Part shown: positions 11,831 to 23,190 of the stretch, in pieces | How positions within the stretch are numbered: the first letter of the stretch is position 1 | Layout: each line of letters starts with the position of its first letter | Assembly (NCBI RefSeq): GCF_009727055.1 | Contig: NC_052354.1 | Span: 47,440,263 to 47,504,262, forward strand | Reading direction: 5' to 3' | Source: Benincasa hispida | Taxonomy: Eukaryota > Streptophyta > Magnoliopsida > Cucurbitales > Cucurbitaceae | Length of the DNA stretch: 64,000 bases | Position numbers and translations under genes: made by a program | The notes under the pieces: model-generated | Seen by the model: the letters and a program-made list of their open reading frames with translations, nothing else | What the model was told of the DNA's origin: nothing | Databases searched by the model: none

Positions 11831-12646
11831 CCTTCACAGATCGCTCGTAAGTACAACTGGCCAATTAACCGTTATGTCTCTGTAGTTACATCTAACTCCT
11901 TAAGTACCATTGATCCCTCTAATGAACATAAGATATAGTCCTACTATGACCGAGTCCTTTCTTCCAAAGAGAAATTATGGCCACTATGTTCAAGATCTGA
12001 AACCAGCTGTTGGGGAGCAATCTATCTACTTACCTCTGCTTAGGGGAATAAGTGAATTCCATCTTACGTAACTGAGTTTCTAGCTCCCAAATCAGACAAA
12101 TCCCTAAAAAGGTAGGCTTGTTGAGTTGGCAATATGGCCACTCTCACCCATACTAATCAAAGGACCGCCCTTAAAGGCAGGAGCTCCCAAAACACTCAAG
12201 ATTAGGGTCATGTCACCTATGGTCGTTTGGGTGAGATGTAAGTCTCAAGTATCAACAACGTTATATAAAGAGACTAGTCATCTCGTGTCCGGTCTTATAC
12301 AAACTCTTTGTACAGGACACCCTCGCTCGCATATCTCCACATGATTGGTTAGGATCTACCATCTGTAGTAGTTCACAACACTTGTAAACCTCTACAAAGC
12401 AGTAGTGTCATCAGGATCAAGTATCCCCCCTTAATCCTTATACTACAGACCTTTTTAGGATATCACTTAAGGCATGATCCATTTGTATATCTCATATACA
12501 TGCTTAAGTTTACATACAATAACCATAGAGCTTTGTTTATTAGATATGAGTAAATGCAAAATAAAATAACTCTTATTTTATTCATAATAATGTGTACAGT
12601 TTACAAACTATGAGACTCTAGGAGAATTAGGACACCAATCCCAACA
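11830..12646 (-). mobile_element. truncated 3' LTR of minus-strand copia
   Basis: On the minus strand it starts TGTTGGGATTGGTGTCC and matches the first ~800 bp of the LTRs at 21253 and 46256. U5 is missing; the break joins it head-to-head with the plus-strand protease sequence. Adjacent at 12647-12662, the minus strand carries the purine-rich AAATGGAAGAT. Confidence 0.85.
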
Positions 12647-12782
12647 ATCTTCCATTTGTTCTAATGCCTCGGGAGACTAATGTACAATACATGAAAAAAT
12701 ACAAGTACAATATACAATAAACTAGTGCATACTCTATACCCCAGTATCATCTCCCACTTGTCCTAGACAAGATGCCACATGT

Positions 12783-13440
12783 TTCATAGACTCAGACTTT
12801 CCAGGTGACCCTCGAACACTTTAGCCGTGAGAGCCTTTGTAAACGAATTAGCAACGTTGCGCTCCGACGAGATGCTTGTTTCAGTCCGTAAAAGGACCTA
12901 TTAAGCTTGCAAACTCTTTAATCTTGATGTGGGACTAAAAATCCCTCTGGTTGAGCCATGTAGATGGTCTCCTTAAGATTACCATTAAGAAAGGTAGTCT
13001 TGACGTCCATTTGCCATATCTCATAATCATAAAATGTGGCTATGGACAGGAGTATCCTGATAGACTTCAATATGACAACAGGTGAGAAAGTTTCTTATAG
13101 TCCACTCCCTCGACCTGGGTATAACCATTTGCCACAAGTATAGCCTTAAAGGTTTGCATCTTTCCATCTACACCTCGTTTTCGCTAGTAGATTCACTTAC
13201 ACCCTATAGGTTTTACCCCATCAGGCTGATCCACAAGTTCCCATCCATTATTGAAGTACATAGACTCCATTTTTTTGTTCATGGCCTTAATCCACTCATC
13301 CTTGTCAACATCCTCTATTGCTTGCTTAAAAGACAATGGATCATTGACCCCATCATTAGAAATGGCATTCTAGGCTTCAGTCAAACCCATGTAGCTTTCC
13401 GGTGGGTTCGTAACCATCACACTACGTCGAGGTAGTAATA
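12783..13440 (-). pseudogene. copia reverse transcriptase N-half fused to RNase H tail
   Basis: The minus strand encodes the reverse transcriptase N-terminal half (matching [13 protein letters not shown] and [11 protein letters not shown] of the plus-strand copy at 19618) as far as YGLKQAS. At about 12870 it jumps to the last residues of RNase H (FTKALTAKVFEGH). The YVDD catalytic loop and most of RNase H are therefore deleted, and stops occur. It cannot make active enzyme. Transcription would be minus strand, from an LTR that is no longer present upstream. Confidence 0.85.
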
Positions 13441-13498
13441 ACTTTTGAAATGGTTGACTAGATGCACCGACCTCAACAACTCTTGTTGATCTGTCAAT

Positions 13499-13738
13499 CT
13501 ATTTAACAACTCTTATTGAACCCTCAGTAGTCTCACTAGAAGTCTCACATAAAACAAGCTTACTTCGTGGTTTATGATCTCGAATGTGGTATTCTTCCAA
13601 GAAGATAGCATTTGTATAAATAAACACTTTGTTCTCACTCAAATCATAGAAGTATCCACCTCTTGTTTCCCTAGTGTAGCCTACAAAAAGGCAAACTTTC
13701 GAACACGATTCCAACTTTTTCGGGTTAGTCACAAGCAC
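13499..13738 (-). pseudogene. copia pol segment between integrase and reverse transcriptase
   Basis: It reads FVGYTRETRGGYFYD and NKVFIYTNAIFLEE on the minus strand, the conserved stretch after the copia integrase core. It aligns with 1047-1189 and 19034-19270. The frame is open here but closed off from both neighbours. Confidence 0.8.
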
Positions 13739-14298
13739 GTGGCCTGGACACCCCCAAACCCTGAAGTGGTGTCAACTACCTTTACGACCTCTCCACAGCT
13801 CAAAAGGTGATTCAGAAACCCTTTTCAAAGGAACGTTGTTCAGAATATAACATGCAGTCTCCATTGCAAAACCCCAAAACGAGTCTGGAAGATGAGCATA
13901 ACTCAGCATAGACTGAACCATGTTCAAAAAGGTTCTATTTCTTTTTTCTGATACACCATTTTGCTAAGGTGTACCTGGGGCCGAGAGTTGGGATGTAATT
14001 TCATGTCCTATCATATAGTTCTGGAATTTGAGGTCCAAATACTCTCCACCAAGATCAGATTGTAGTGTTTTTATCTTCTTATCTAATAAGTTTTCAACTT
14101 CAGCCTTATACTCCTTGAACTTGTCAAGGGCTTCAGATTTATGTTGCATTAGATAGAGATAACCGCACCTTGAATAATCATCTATGAAAAAATGAAATAT
14201 TCATATCCACCTCGAGCCCTAACACTCATTGGACCATAAAGATCTGAATGTATAAGCTTTAAGATTCCCTTGGCTCTGTAACCTTTAGAAGTGAAAGG
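13739..14298 (-). pseudogene. copia integrase, broken
   Basis: The minus strand shows the core region QHKSEALDKFKEYK, the second catalytic Asp in LQSDLGGEYLD, and SQLSAPGTP leading to the catalytic Glu region. The first Asp segment, around 14170-14260, lies in a different frame. Frameshifts and stops make this non-functional. It is continuous with pre-integrase at 14299. Confidence 0.8.
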
Positions 14299-14880
14299 TC
14301 ATTTGATCATCTTGTCTGCAAGGCATGGTTCACACACCGACAAGGAGTTTTCTTCTAAACTCTTTAGAAGTCCACATTTCACACACTTCTCAATTCTATT
14401 GAGGTTGATGTGACCTAAACTTAGATGCCAAAGATGGGCATTTTCTTTAGGAGAAACCTTTGGTCTTTTAGCTGTTGTCGCCGTACTAAACATTTCAGTA
14501 TTAGACAAGGCTTTTATGACTAACGGCTTTAGTACATACAAGTTATTTTCCATTGAACCAAAACCAATCACCATGCCATTCTTGAAAATAAGCACTTTAA
14601 TTTCTGAAAAAGAGATGGTATGACCTTGTTCATTGAGATAAGAAACCGAGTTTAGGTTGCTCTTGATATGAGGAACTACAAAAACATTATCCAGTAACAA
14701 GTAACGTTTCTTGTCCAAAAATAACTTCAGCCTGCCTACAGCAACAGCTGAAACAACCTCAGCAGTATCAACTCGAAGAGTCAACTCTCCCTGTGGCAAC
14801 GTTTACCAGGAATTAAATCCTTGGTAAGAGAAACTGACGTGATTAGTAGCACCTAAATCAAGGATCCAGGCACAATCATC
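14299..14880 (-). pseudogene. copia protease and GAG-pre-integrase
   Basis: A 166-codon minus-strand frame (14299-14799) carries the GAG-pre-integrase domain with HLWHLSLGHIN and CEPCLADKMIK, a zinc-binding His/Cys arrangement. Just upstream, near 14840-14860, the protease active site reads WILDLGA instead of WILDSGA, so the conserved Ser after the catalytic Asp is lost; an in-frame stop separates the two parts. In an intact element both would be cut from the Gag-Pol polyprotein. Confidence 0.85.
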
Positions 14881-14959
14881 ATTCTTTACCAAAGATGTCT
14901 CCAAGACCAATAAATGTATTTACTGTCTTTGACATCCTCCTCTTTTGGAGAGTAGTGGG

Positions 14960-15448
14960 ATCACTATCAAAACCTAAATAAGCTACAAGTTCTATTTCAG
15001 AGAACACTTCTCATCGATGAAATGTAAAAGAGTCAACAACACTTGCTTTCTTTTCCTGGAGGTTAACTTAGGAAATGACACTATTGGTGTCTTTTTCATC
15101 CATCCCTTTATGCTAAAAAAGTAAGAATTGACGTTCAAACAATTCTTGCAACAAGTCCATGATTTCTCGTGCAATGACCATGTTCTGAACTTTTTTGGCC
15201 AAAACATCAAGTATACTAGCCAATATGTGAAGTGCGGCTAATGAGTTAGCCTTCATCCACACATCATATGCACTACAAACACTTTGCGATGCATCAAGGG
15301 TCGGGACTTGAGAACACTCCTCAATCATGAAAAACTCGAGGTCGTTTACCACGAAATACGTTTTACAAGACTTTTTGCGCTGTATGAAATCGGGTAAACT
15401 AAAGGCATTTAACGGAAAATCAAACATGTTGCTGAAAATAAAACACAT
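14960..15448 (-). pseudogene. copia gag, broken
   Basis: The minus-strand frame 15113-15448 contains DLEFFMIEECSQVP and ILASILDVLAKK, typical of this copia gag. The protein would form the capsid of cytoplasmic virus-like particles. It shifts frame near 15113 into 14992-15210. No CCHC knuckle was recognised in the remaining part. Confidence 0.75.
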
Positions 15449-17147
15449 TAACCTACGTTAGGTTTTAAACAAAGAATCATTGAAATACATACAACATCCA
15501 ATACGGTTTTGCTAAACTAACATGAACCCCGTGTGACATCTAGTTCCACAATGACACTTCAAAGGTTTAGGATAAAAGCCGCTGAAGGGTGGTCAATTTA
15601 TCCCTCCTCTAAATTGAGACATTCTCAACTAGCCATTAATACTAGAACATCTTTTGTTCCTTTAACGACCAGCCATTATTGATTTGGTCAAGAAATCATT
15701 AACTTAACAATTTTCGTAGGTGTGATTCATCACTTTAGGCCCTAAAGTTCCGCCCCAAGCTGCCAATCCAAAGGGAAAAAAATTGATTGGGGAAAACACT
15801 AAAGTGACCCTATCCATTTCTAGAGTTCACCTTGATATTGACCAATTGCACAAAACCCATCCGAAGGGGGACGCTCCCAATGCGCCACGAGGGAGTGCAA
15901 GAATGATTTCACAGTTCAAACCTATGAAGGAGACCACAGGATGTGTTGACACACACCCTTCACCCACTTACTATAAATACTCTCTCCGTCCACCTTGATA
16001 TTGACTCATGCAAACACCATCTGAAGGGGGATGCTCCCAGGGCACCACGAGGCCAAGCATGAATCTCACGGCGTGAACATTCAGGGAGAAATGTGAGTGG
16101 AATCATTGACATATCATATATATCTCTTCCTCCCACCGAGTATTTTATAACCTAGGGTTAAGTTTACTTAGAAAAAAACACGGCTAAAATTTTTTAACTA
16201 AGTGACTTTTTAGGTTTGCCCAAGAGTAACTTTTACCTTAGAAAGTTGAACAACTTTTCATCATCATCCATGAAACTCTTTAAAGGAGTCCTTGACCAAC
16301 TTTTGCATGCTTGCAGAAAATCTATCTAATTCATCTTTCCAGGTAGTTTCCTAGATACCGGTGTTCTGTTTCCATCAGCTTAAGTACCCCAGCCTAGACA
16401 GAACCAGCCTTAAACAAAAGGTTCCTTATAGATAGATTTAATTCAATTTTTAATCTTTTATGCCAATCAATTTAATCCTATTAAACCGATTTAAAAAGAT
16501 TAAACTAGGTTCCTAAACCCATTAGAACCTTGAACTTAGGTCTATCTCAATCCAATTTTAAAACCATTTTAAAACATGAGTTTGCCTAAGTTTACATGCA
16601 ACTCTTTCTTAATGATTTTAATTCTAATTTCCATTATAACGCTTATAACAGAAACAACCAAAACCATCTACAACGCGAAGCAAACACAAGCATTCATAAC
16701 ACTTATAAATTAGCCTAAATGTCATGCTCCATGCATTGTTCATCCATTGCTACTTCTATATAACATTTATACAACCAAGCAATGAACCCTTATACTATAA
16801 CGCTTATAATTTAAAGATGATCCATGAATATGCTTACTGCATGCATAAATATAACTCTTATATTTTATAATACATGCGCATCCTCTCTTGTAATTTCATC
16901 ATGCCATAATATTATAATACTTATAATACATGATGCATGAATAATTGTATAACCTATGGTGGGTTTCAACTCTATATGTCATAAACTATGGCATATAAAC
17001 AACATACGTCAAATGTATATTGAGCAATTTTAGACATCACATGCAACTCTTTCTTATCGAGTTGAGTTCTAATTTCCATTATAACGCTTATAAACGGACA
17101 AAACCAAAACCATCCACAATGCGAAGCTACACATACAATGCATTCAT
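15449..17147 (-). mobile_element. leader region of minus-strand copia, LTR missing
   Basis: This is non-coding sequence upstream of gag. Around 15780-16080 it holds two modules with GGGGGA(C/T)GCTCCCA and CACGAGG, related on the opposite strand to the leader at 10400-10700. Segments 16597-16710 and 17038-17147 are near-repeats of each other (both contain TAATTTCCATTATAACGCTTATAA). No 5' LTR or primer site is found; another copia LTR starts at 17148. Confidence 0.6.
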
Positions 17148-19031
17148 TGTTGTGATTGGTGTTCTAGTTCTCCCGGAGTCTCGTAGTTTGTAAACATTGT
17201 ACACATTGTTATGAATAAAATAAGAGTTATTTTATTTTGCATTTACTCATATCCAATAAACAAAGATCCATGGTTATTGTATGTAAACTTAAGCATGTAT
17301 ATGAGATATACAAATGAATATGCCTTAAGTGATATTCTAAAAGGTCTATAGTATAAGGATATAGGAAGGATACCCTATCTTAGTGACACTACGAATATGA
17401 CCCGCTTTGTAGAGATTTACAAGTGTTGGGAACTACTCAGACGGTTGATCCTGACCATTCATGTGGAGACATGCAATCGGGGGTGTCCTATACAAAGAGT
17501 TTGTATAAGACCGAACCACGAGATGAATAGTCTCTTTATAAACGTCGTTGATACTTGAGACTTACATCTCACGAAACGACCATAGGTGACATGACCTTAA
17601 TCCTGAGTGTTTTGGGAACTCCTGCCTTTAAGGGCGATCCTTTGATTAGTATGGGTGAAAGTGGCCAGATTACCAACTCAACAAGCCTACCTTTTTGGTG
17701 ATTTGTCTGACTAGGGAGTTGGGAACTCAGTTACATAAGATAGAATCACTTCTTCCCGAAGCAGAGGTAAGTAAATAGATTGCTCCCTTGATGGTTGATT
17801 CCGAGTCTTGAACATAGTGGCCACAACCTCTCTTTGGAAGAGAGAACTCAGTCACAGACTTATGTTCATTAGAGGAATCAGTAGTACTTAAAGAGTTAGA
17901 TGTAACTACAGAGGCATAATGGTAAATTGGCCCAACTGTACGTACGAGCGATTTGTGAAGAGTTATCGCACTGTTGATTGGTTGATATGGACACAAAATA
18001 TATCTGTAGTGAAGAGAGTGCAACTGTTGGTCTTTAGTGGAGTGCCTGGCAGTTAACGGATGGTAGATCCGTGACTAAAGAGTTTAGTTAGTTATTCATG
18101 TACCGTTGGAGCTTCAAGGTACAGGTCCATAAGTTTCCCTTGGTAACTTAATGGATTCAAGTTGAGAATTAGTTCTTGGGGTTGATTTGAAATGTTCAAA
18201 TTGACAAGAGAAAAATCGATTAGATATGATATAATCAGTGCGATGAATGAGATACATCAAGGGGAGGATTAATGTAAATATAATTTACATCAAGTACCAT
18301 AAAATAGAAAAAGAACTATGGTTTGTATGTTTCATGAGATGAAATATTAAAACTATAGGTTATAAATATAATATGGTAACTTGGTTATTATATTTATTTA
18401 TAATAATATTAATTATTTGATAATTATCTCTTTTTCTTTAGTAACCACTTGAGTGAGAGGTTATTGGTGATTTTATGGTAATCGTCAGATAAAAGGAAAA
18501 ATGTTTTCCTAAAAAAAATTTGATGATACTAGATTCGAAAAGAAACTCACGGAGAATGTTATCAAGTGAAACTTTTTCTTAAGCGATAGCTCATAGAGAA
18601 ACTAAACGATCGTGACATTATCTATATGATAGTTCATTAGCTGGTCGTAGCTAAATGATCGCATGGCATTGTCTATATGATAGGCTACCAGCTTCTACAC
18701 AATTGAGCATATCGTCTATACGATAGACTGTGTCATCTCCCACTAGCTCAATCGTCTACATGATTGTTGTTCCTCCAGTCTCTTCCTCTAACCAAGATCA
18801 TACAGAGCCCACATTTCTTGGATTCTCACACCGAACATACCAAGGTAACCATTGTGGTGGTGTCCTCACTTAACTCGATTGATATCGAGGTTGTGGAGGC
18901 CGTTCGTTGGGTTGTGTTCGTTGTGATCGTATTGTTGTTCTGTTGTTGTGTTCGAGGGCTAAGTTACTGTTCTTGGACAATTTAAAATTGATCGAGGGAG
19001 TTTGAAGAATGATTCTTCAAAGGTACTCATA
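17148..19031 (+). mobile_element. copia 5' LTR, truncated at its end
   Basis: It begins TGTTGTGATTGGTGTTC and follows the LTRs at 21253-23190 and (reverse) 44048-46256. The CGATCG-type short repeats occur around 18600-18760. The U5 end and primer site are missing; the sequence passes directly into pol at about 19032. Confidence 0.8.
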
Positions 19032-19270
19032 AGTTGGAACCGCGTTCGAAGATTTTCCTATTTGTGGGCTACCCTAAGGAAACGAAAGGAGGATACTTTT
19101 ATGATCCGAGTGAGAACAAAGTGTTCTTTTTCACTAATGCTATCTTCTTGGAAGAAGATCACATGAGGGATCATAAGCCACGAAGAAAGCTCGTTTTCAT
19201 GAGATCTCAAGTGAGACTGAGACTATTGAGGGTTCAACAAGAGTTGTTGAACAGGCCGACAGATCAATAA
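19032..19270 (+). pseudogene. copia pol segment before reverse transcriptase
   Basis: The FLFVGYPKETKGGYFYD and NKVFFFTNAIFLEEDH motifs identify the stretch after integrase. All of gag, protease and integrase upstream has been deleted, so it follows LTR sequence directly. The ATG at 19034 is not a natural start. Confidence 0.8.
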
Positions 19271-20082
19271 GAGTTGTTGAGGTTGAGACGTCTAATCAAC
19301 TAGCTCAAGAGTTAAGACTGCCTCGACGTAGTGGGAGGGATCTGAACCCACCGGATCACTACATGGGTTTGTCTGAAGCCCAAAACGTCATTACGAATGA
19401 TGAGGTCGAGGATCTGTTGTCTTTTAAGAAAGCAATGGAGGATGTTAACAAAGATGAATGGGGTAAGGCCATGAACCAGGAAATGGAGTCTATTTATTTC
19501 AACAATGTTTGGGAGCTTGTTGATCCACCTGATGGGGTAAGACCTATTGGGTGTAAATGGATCTATAAGCGAAAGAGAGGTGTAGATGGAAAGGTGTAAA
19601 CCTTTAAGGCTAGACTCGTGGCAAAGGGTTATACCCAGGTTGAAGGAGTTGACTATGAGGAAACTTTCTCACCTGTTGTCATGCTAAAGTCTATCAGGAT
19701 TCTTCTATCCATAACCACATTTTATGATTATGGAATATGGCAAATGGATGTCAAGACTGCCTTTCTGAATGGTAATCTTGAGGAGACCATCTATATGACT
19801 CAACTAGAGGGATTCGTAGTTTCAGATCAAGAGAAAAGAGTTTGCAAGCTTAATAGGTCCATTTATGGGCTGAAACAAGCATCTCGATCTTGGAACATCA
19901 AATTTGACACTGCTGTCAAGTCGTTTTGCTTTGACCAGAACGTTGATGAGCGTTGTATTTACAAGAAGAACATCAACAACTTAGTAGTTTTTCTGGTACT
20001 GTATGTGGATGATATCCTACTTATTGGGAATGATGTAGGATATCTGACTGACATTAAGAGTTGGCTAGCTTCCCAGTTCTAA
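19271..20082 (+). pseudogene. copia reverse transcriptase with stops
   Basis: Reverse transcriptase copies element RNA to cDNA inside virus-like particles. Motifs in order are ALQ-like EEWGKAMNQE region near 19440-19480, [53 protein letters not shown] and the catalytic [12 protein letters not shown] near 20000-20030. A TAA at 19597-19599 splits the domain and another stop ends it at 20080-20082. All catalytic motifs are otherwise readable, which makes this the best preserved copia reverse transcriptase in the window. Confidence 0.9.
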
Positions 20083-20423
20083 ATGAAATATTTGGGTGAG
20101 GCACGATATGTTCTTGGGATCCAGATCATTCAGGATCACAAGAACAAACGGTTAGCCCTGTCTTAGGCATCGCACATTGATTAAATGTTGATCAAGTACA
20201 AGATGCAGAATTCCATTCAGGCATGGAATCGTTCTGTCTAAGGATCAATGTCCTAAGACACCTCAAGTGGTTGAGAAGATGACACAAATTCCCTATGCTT
20301 CTATTGTAGGAAGCTTGATGTATGCAATGTTGTGTACGAGACCCGACATTTGCTATGCAGTAGGCATTATCAGTCGGTATCAGTCCAATCCATGATTTGA
20401 TCACTGGACGGTGGTCAAGACAG
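20083..20423 (+). pseudogene. reverse transcriptase-RNase H connection, degraded
   Basis: MKYLGEARYVLGIQI is readable at the start, as in copia pol after the reverse transcriptase domain. Stops and frameshifts then accumulate. It links the upstream domain to RNase H. Confidence 0.75.
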
Positions 20424-21147
20424 CCTCAAGTATCTTCGGAGAACGAGGGACTACATGCTCGTGTATAGAGATAAGGATCTAATCCTTACAAGATACATGG
20501 ACTCTGACTTTCAGACCGATCGAGATTCTCGTAAACCGATATTAGAGTCAATGTTTACTCCTGTCTCTTATACACATCTAGATGTGTATAAGAGACAGAT
20601 CCTCAAGTACCTTCAGAGAACGAGGGACTACATGCTCGTGTATAGAGATAAGGATCTAATCCTTACAAGATACATGGACTCTGACTTTCAGACCGATCGA
20701 GATTCTCGTAAACCGATATTAGAGTCAATGTTTACTCTGAATAGAGGGGCTGTAGTTTGGCGAAGCATCAAGCAAGGATGCATCGTGGACTCCACTATGG
20801 AAGACGAGTACGTAGCAGCTTGTGAAGCAGCTAAAGAGGCGGTTTGGCTGAGGAAGTTCCTTACAGATTTGAAAGTTGTTCCAAATATGGATTTACCTAT
20901 CGTTCTTTATTGTGATAACAGTGGGGCTGTGGTAAATTCAAAGGAATCTAAAAGTCATCGTCGAGGTAACCATATAGAACGGAAATATCACCTGATCAGG
21001 GAGATTGTGCATCGCGGTGATGTGATAGTTGAGCAGATCGCATCGGAGCACAACGTTTCTGATCCCTTTACAAAGGCCCTCACGGCTAAAGTATTCGAGG
21101 GTCACCTGGACAGTCTTGGTCTGCGGGACATGCGGCATTTTGTCTAG
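20424..21147 (+). pseudogene. copia RNase H, containing an adapter artefact
   Basis: The C-terminal copia RNase H carries YMDSDFQTDRDSRK, STMEDEYVAACEAA and LYCDNSGAVV, bearing its acidic catalytic residues, and ends in GLRDMRHFV at 21147. The first 137 bp occur twice (20424-20560 and 20601-20737) around a 38-bp Tn5 mosaic-end pair, which adds SYTHLDVYKRQ to the apparent protein. This internal duplication is very probably an assembly artefact; the native sequence would have one copy. Confidence 0.9.
20561..20598. other. Nextera/Tn5 mosaic-end junction adapter (artefact)
   Basis: CTGTCTCTTATACACATCT (20561-20579) is followed directly by its reverse complement AGATGTGTATAAGAGACAG (20580-20598). 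This is the exact 19-bp Tn5 mosaic end in the back-to-back form produced by circularised mate-pair libraries. Near-identical 137-bp flanks lie on both sides. Confidence 0.97.
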
Positions 21148-21252
21148 GGCAAGTGGGAGATGATACTGGGGTATGCCCTAGTTTACTGTATATTGTACAT
21201 TTTATATTGTATTGTACATTAATCTCCCGAGTCATTAGGACAAGTGGGAGAT
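21148..21252 (+). promoter_or_regulatory. copia 3' untranslated region and polypurine tract
   Basis: AAGTGGGAGAT occurs twice: after the RNase H stop (from about 21151) and immediately before the 3' LTR (21242-21252). The latter is the expected primer for plus-strand DNA synthesis. Confidence 0.7.
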
Positions 21253-23190
21253 TATTGGGATTGGTGTCCTAATTCTCCCGGAGTCTCGTTGTTTTGTAAA
21301 GATACACATCGTTAAATGAATAAAATAAGTATTATTTAATTCTAGCATTTACTCATATCCAATAAACAAAGCTCCTTGGTTATCTGATGTGAACTTAAGC
21401 ATGTAGTATATGTGATATAAAAGTGGATCATGCCTTAAGTGATAACCTAAATCGATGTGTAGTATAAGGATTAAAGTGGGATACCTGATCCTGGTGATAC
21501 TATGGATACGACCCACTTTGTAGAGGTTTGCAAGTGTTATAAACTACTACAGATGGTAGATCCTGACCATTCGTGTGGAGACGTGGAGCGAGGATATCCT
21601 ATACAAAGAGTTTGTATAAGACCTGGACCACAAGATGACTAGACTCTGTATATAACGCCGTTGATACTAGAAACTTGCATCTCACCTAAACGACCCTAGG
21701 TGACACAACCTCAATACTGAGTGTTTTGTGAACTTGTGCCTTTGAGGGCGGTCCTTTGATTAGTATGTGCGAGAGTGGACAGATTTCCAACTCAACATGG
21801 ACCTATTTGAGGACTTGTCTGATCTGGGAGCTTGGAACTCAATTCACAATATGGAATTCACTCAATTCCCGAAGCAGGGATAAGTAGAGAGATTACTCTC
21901 TTAAGGGCTGATTCTGGGGCTTGAACATAATGGCCACAACTTCTCTTTGGAAGAGAAGACTCAGTCATAGTAGGACTATGAGTTATGTTCATTAGAAGGA
22001 TTAGTGGTACTTAAGAAGACAGATGTAACTACAGGGGCATAACGGTTATTGGCCCAACTGTACTTATGAGTAATCTGTGAAGGGCTGTCGCACTGCTGAT
22101 TGGTTAAGATGGACAAATAATATATCTGTAGTGAGATGAGTTCAGCTGTCGATCTTTAGTGGAGTGTTTGGCCGTTAACGGATGGTGGATCCCGTGACTA
22201 AAGAGTTTAGTTAGTTATTAACGTACCGTTGGAGCTTCGGATCTACAGGTCCATGAGGTCCCCTTGATAGCTTGGATTCATGTTGAAGGATCAGTTCTTG
22301 GTGTTGATTTGAAATGTTCAAATTGACTAGAGGTATCTTGATTATATATGATATAAACGATATGATGTATAAGATACATCTAGTGGAGGATTGATGTAAA
22401 TGAGATTTACATTAAGTATGATAAATTGGTTATCATTTATGTTTATAATAATATTAATTATTAGATAATTAATACTTTTCTTTTAAATAACCAAAGTAGT
22501 GGGTGGTTATTGATCATGATAACCGCGAGTTTAAAAGGAAATCGGTTTCCTATTTTGAGAAAGAGGTTTTTTATAGAAGTTTTGACAAAAAGTTTGAAAA
22601 AGTATTTTGAGTTTTCTCTCCGGTGAAAAGAAACTCACAGAAATAATTAAGTAAATAGAGATTTGCTAAATGACGGCTGGGCGAGCTAAACGATCGTGCA
22701 GTGTTTACTAAACAATCACATAGCTTTGCTAGACAATCACTGACCAAAGGTAAACGATCGTGTAGAATCGACCGAACTAAACGATCGTATAGCTTTTGCT
22801 AGACGATCGCACAACTTTATCTAAACGATTGGTCATCGACCTATACGATAGGTCTCCAACTTCTTCCACTTTCCCAGACGTGTACGCGATCTTTGTTTTC
22901 TCCCTTCATCTGCCTCACACTAAGTCCGAACAGAGCCTACCCTCTGGATTCTCACACCGAGAATACCAAGGTCGCTTTGTTGTTGGTGACATACTCAACT
23001 TGAAACCGTCGAGGTTTTCTGGAGGCCGTTCGCTGTTGCGGAGGAGTACGTGGTCGAGGAAATCGTTGAGGACGAGCGCGAATAGTTCGTGTTGTGTTTG
23101 TGCGGTGTTTTGGTCGTGTAGATCAAGTGTTCGTGGTTGCTGTTTTTCGAACGGTTGCGCATCGAAGCGTGGAGACACTTCAGCCATTGT
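21253..23190 (+). mobile_element. copia 3' LTR
   Basis: It starts TATTGGGATTGGTGTCC, where the expected TG has become TA, right after the polypurine tract. It matches the LTR at 44048-46256 on the other strand. It contains a cluster of CGATCG repeats (22686-22812) and the hairpin ATTCTC...GAGAAT at 22948-22964. The U5 end is not clean; the sequence switches near 23190 into a second LTR copy. Confidence 0.8.

Noticed and set aside
15971..15980. CTATAAATAC as a promoter in the copia leader
   Set aside because: It is on the strand opposite to the element's transcription and has no conserved counterpart in the related leader, so it may be chance.
20561..20598. Perfect 38-bp palindrome as a natural regulatory or recombination site
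   Set aside because: It is exactly two Tn5 mosaic ends back to back, with duplicated flanks; a library adapter is the far simpler explanation.
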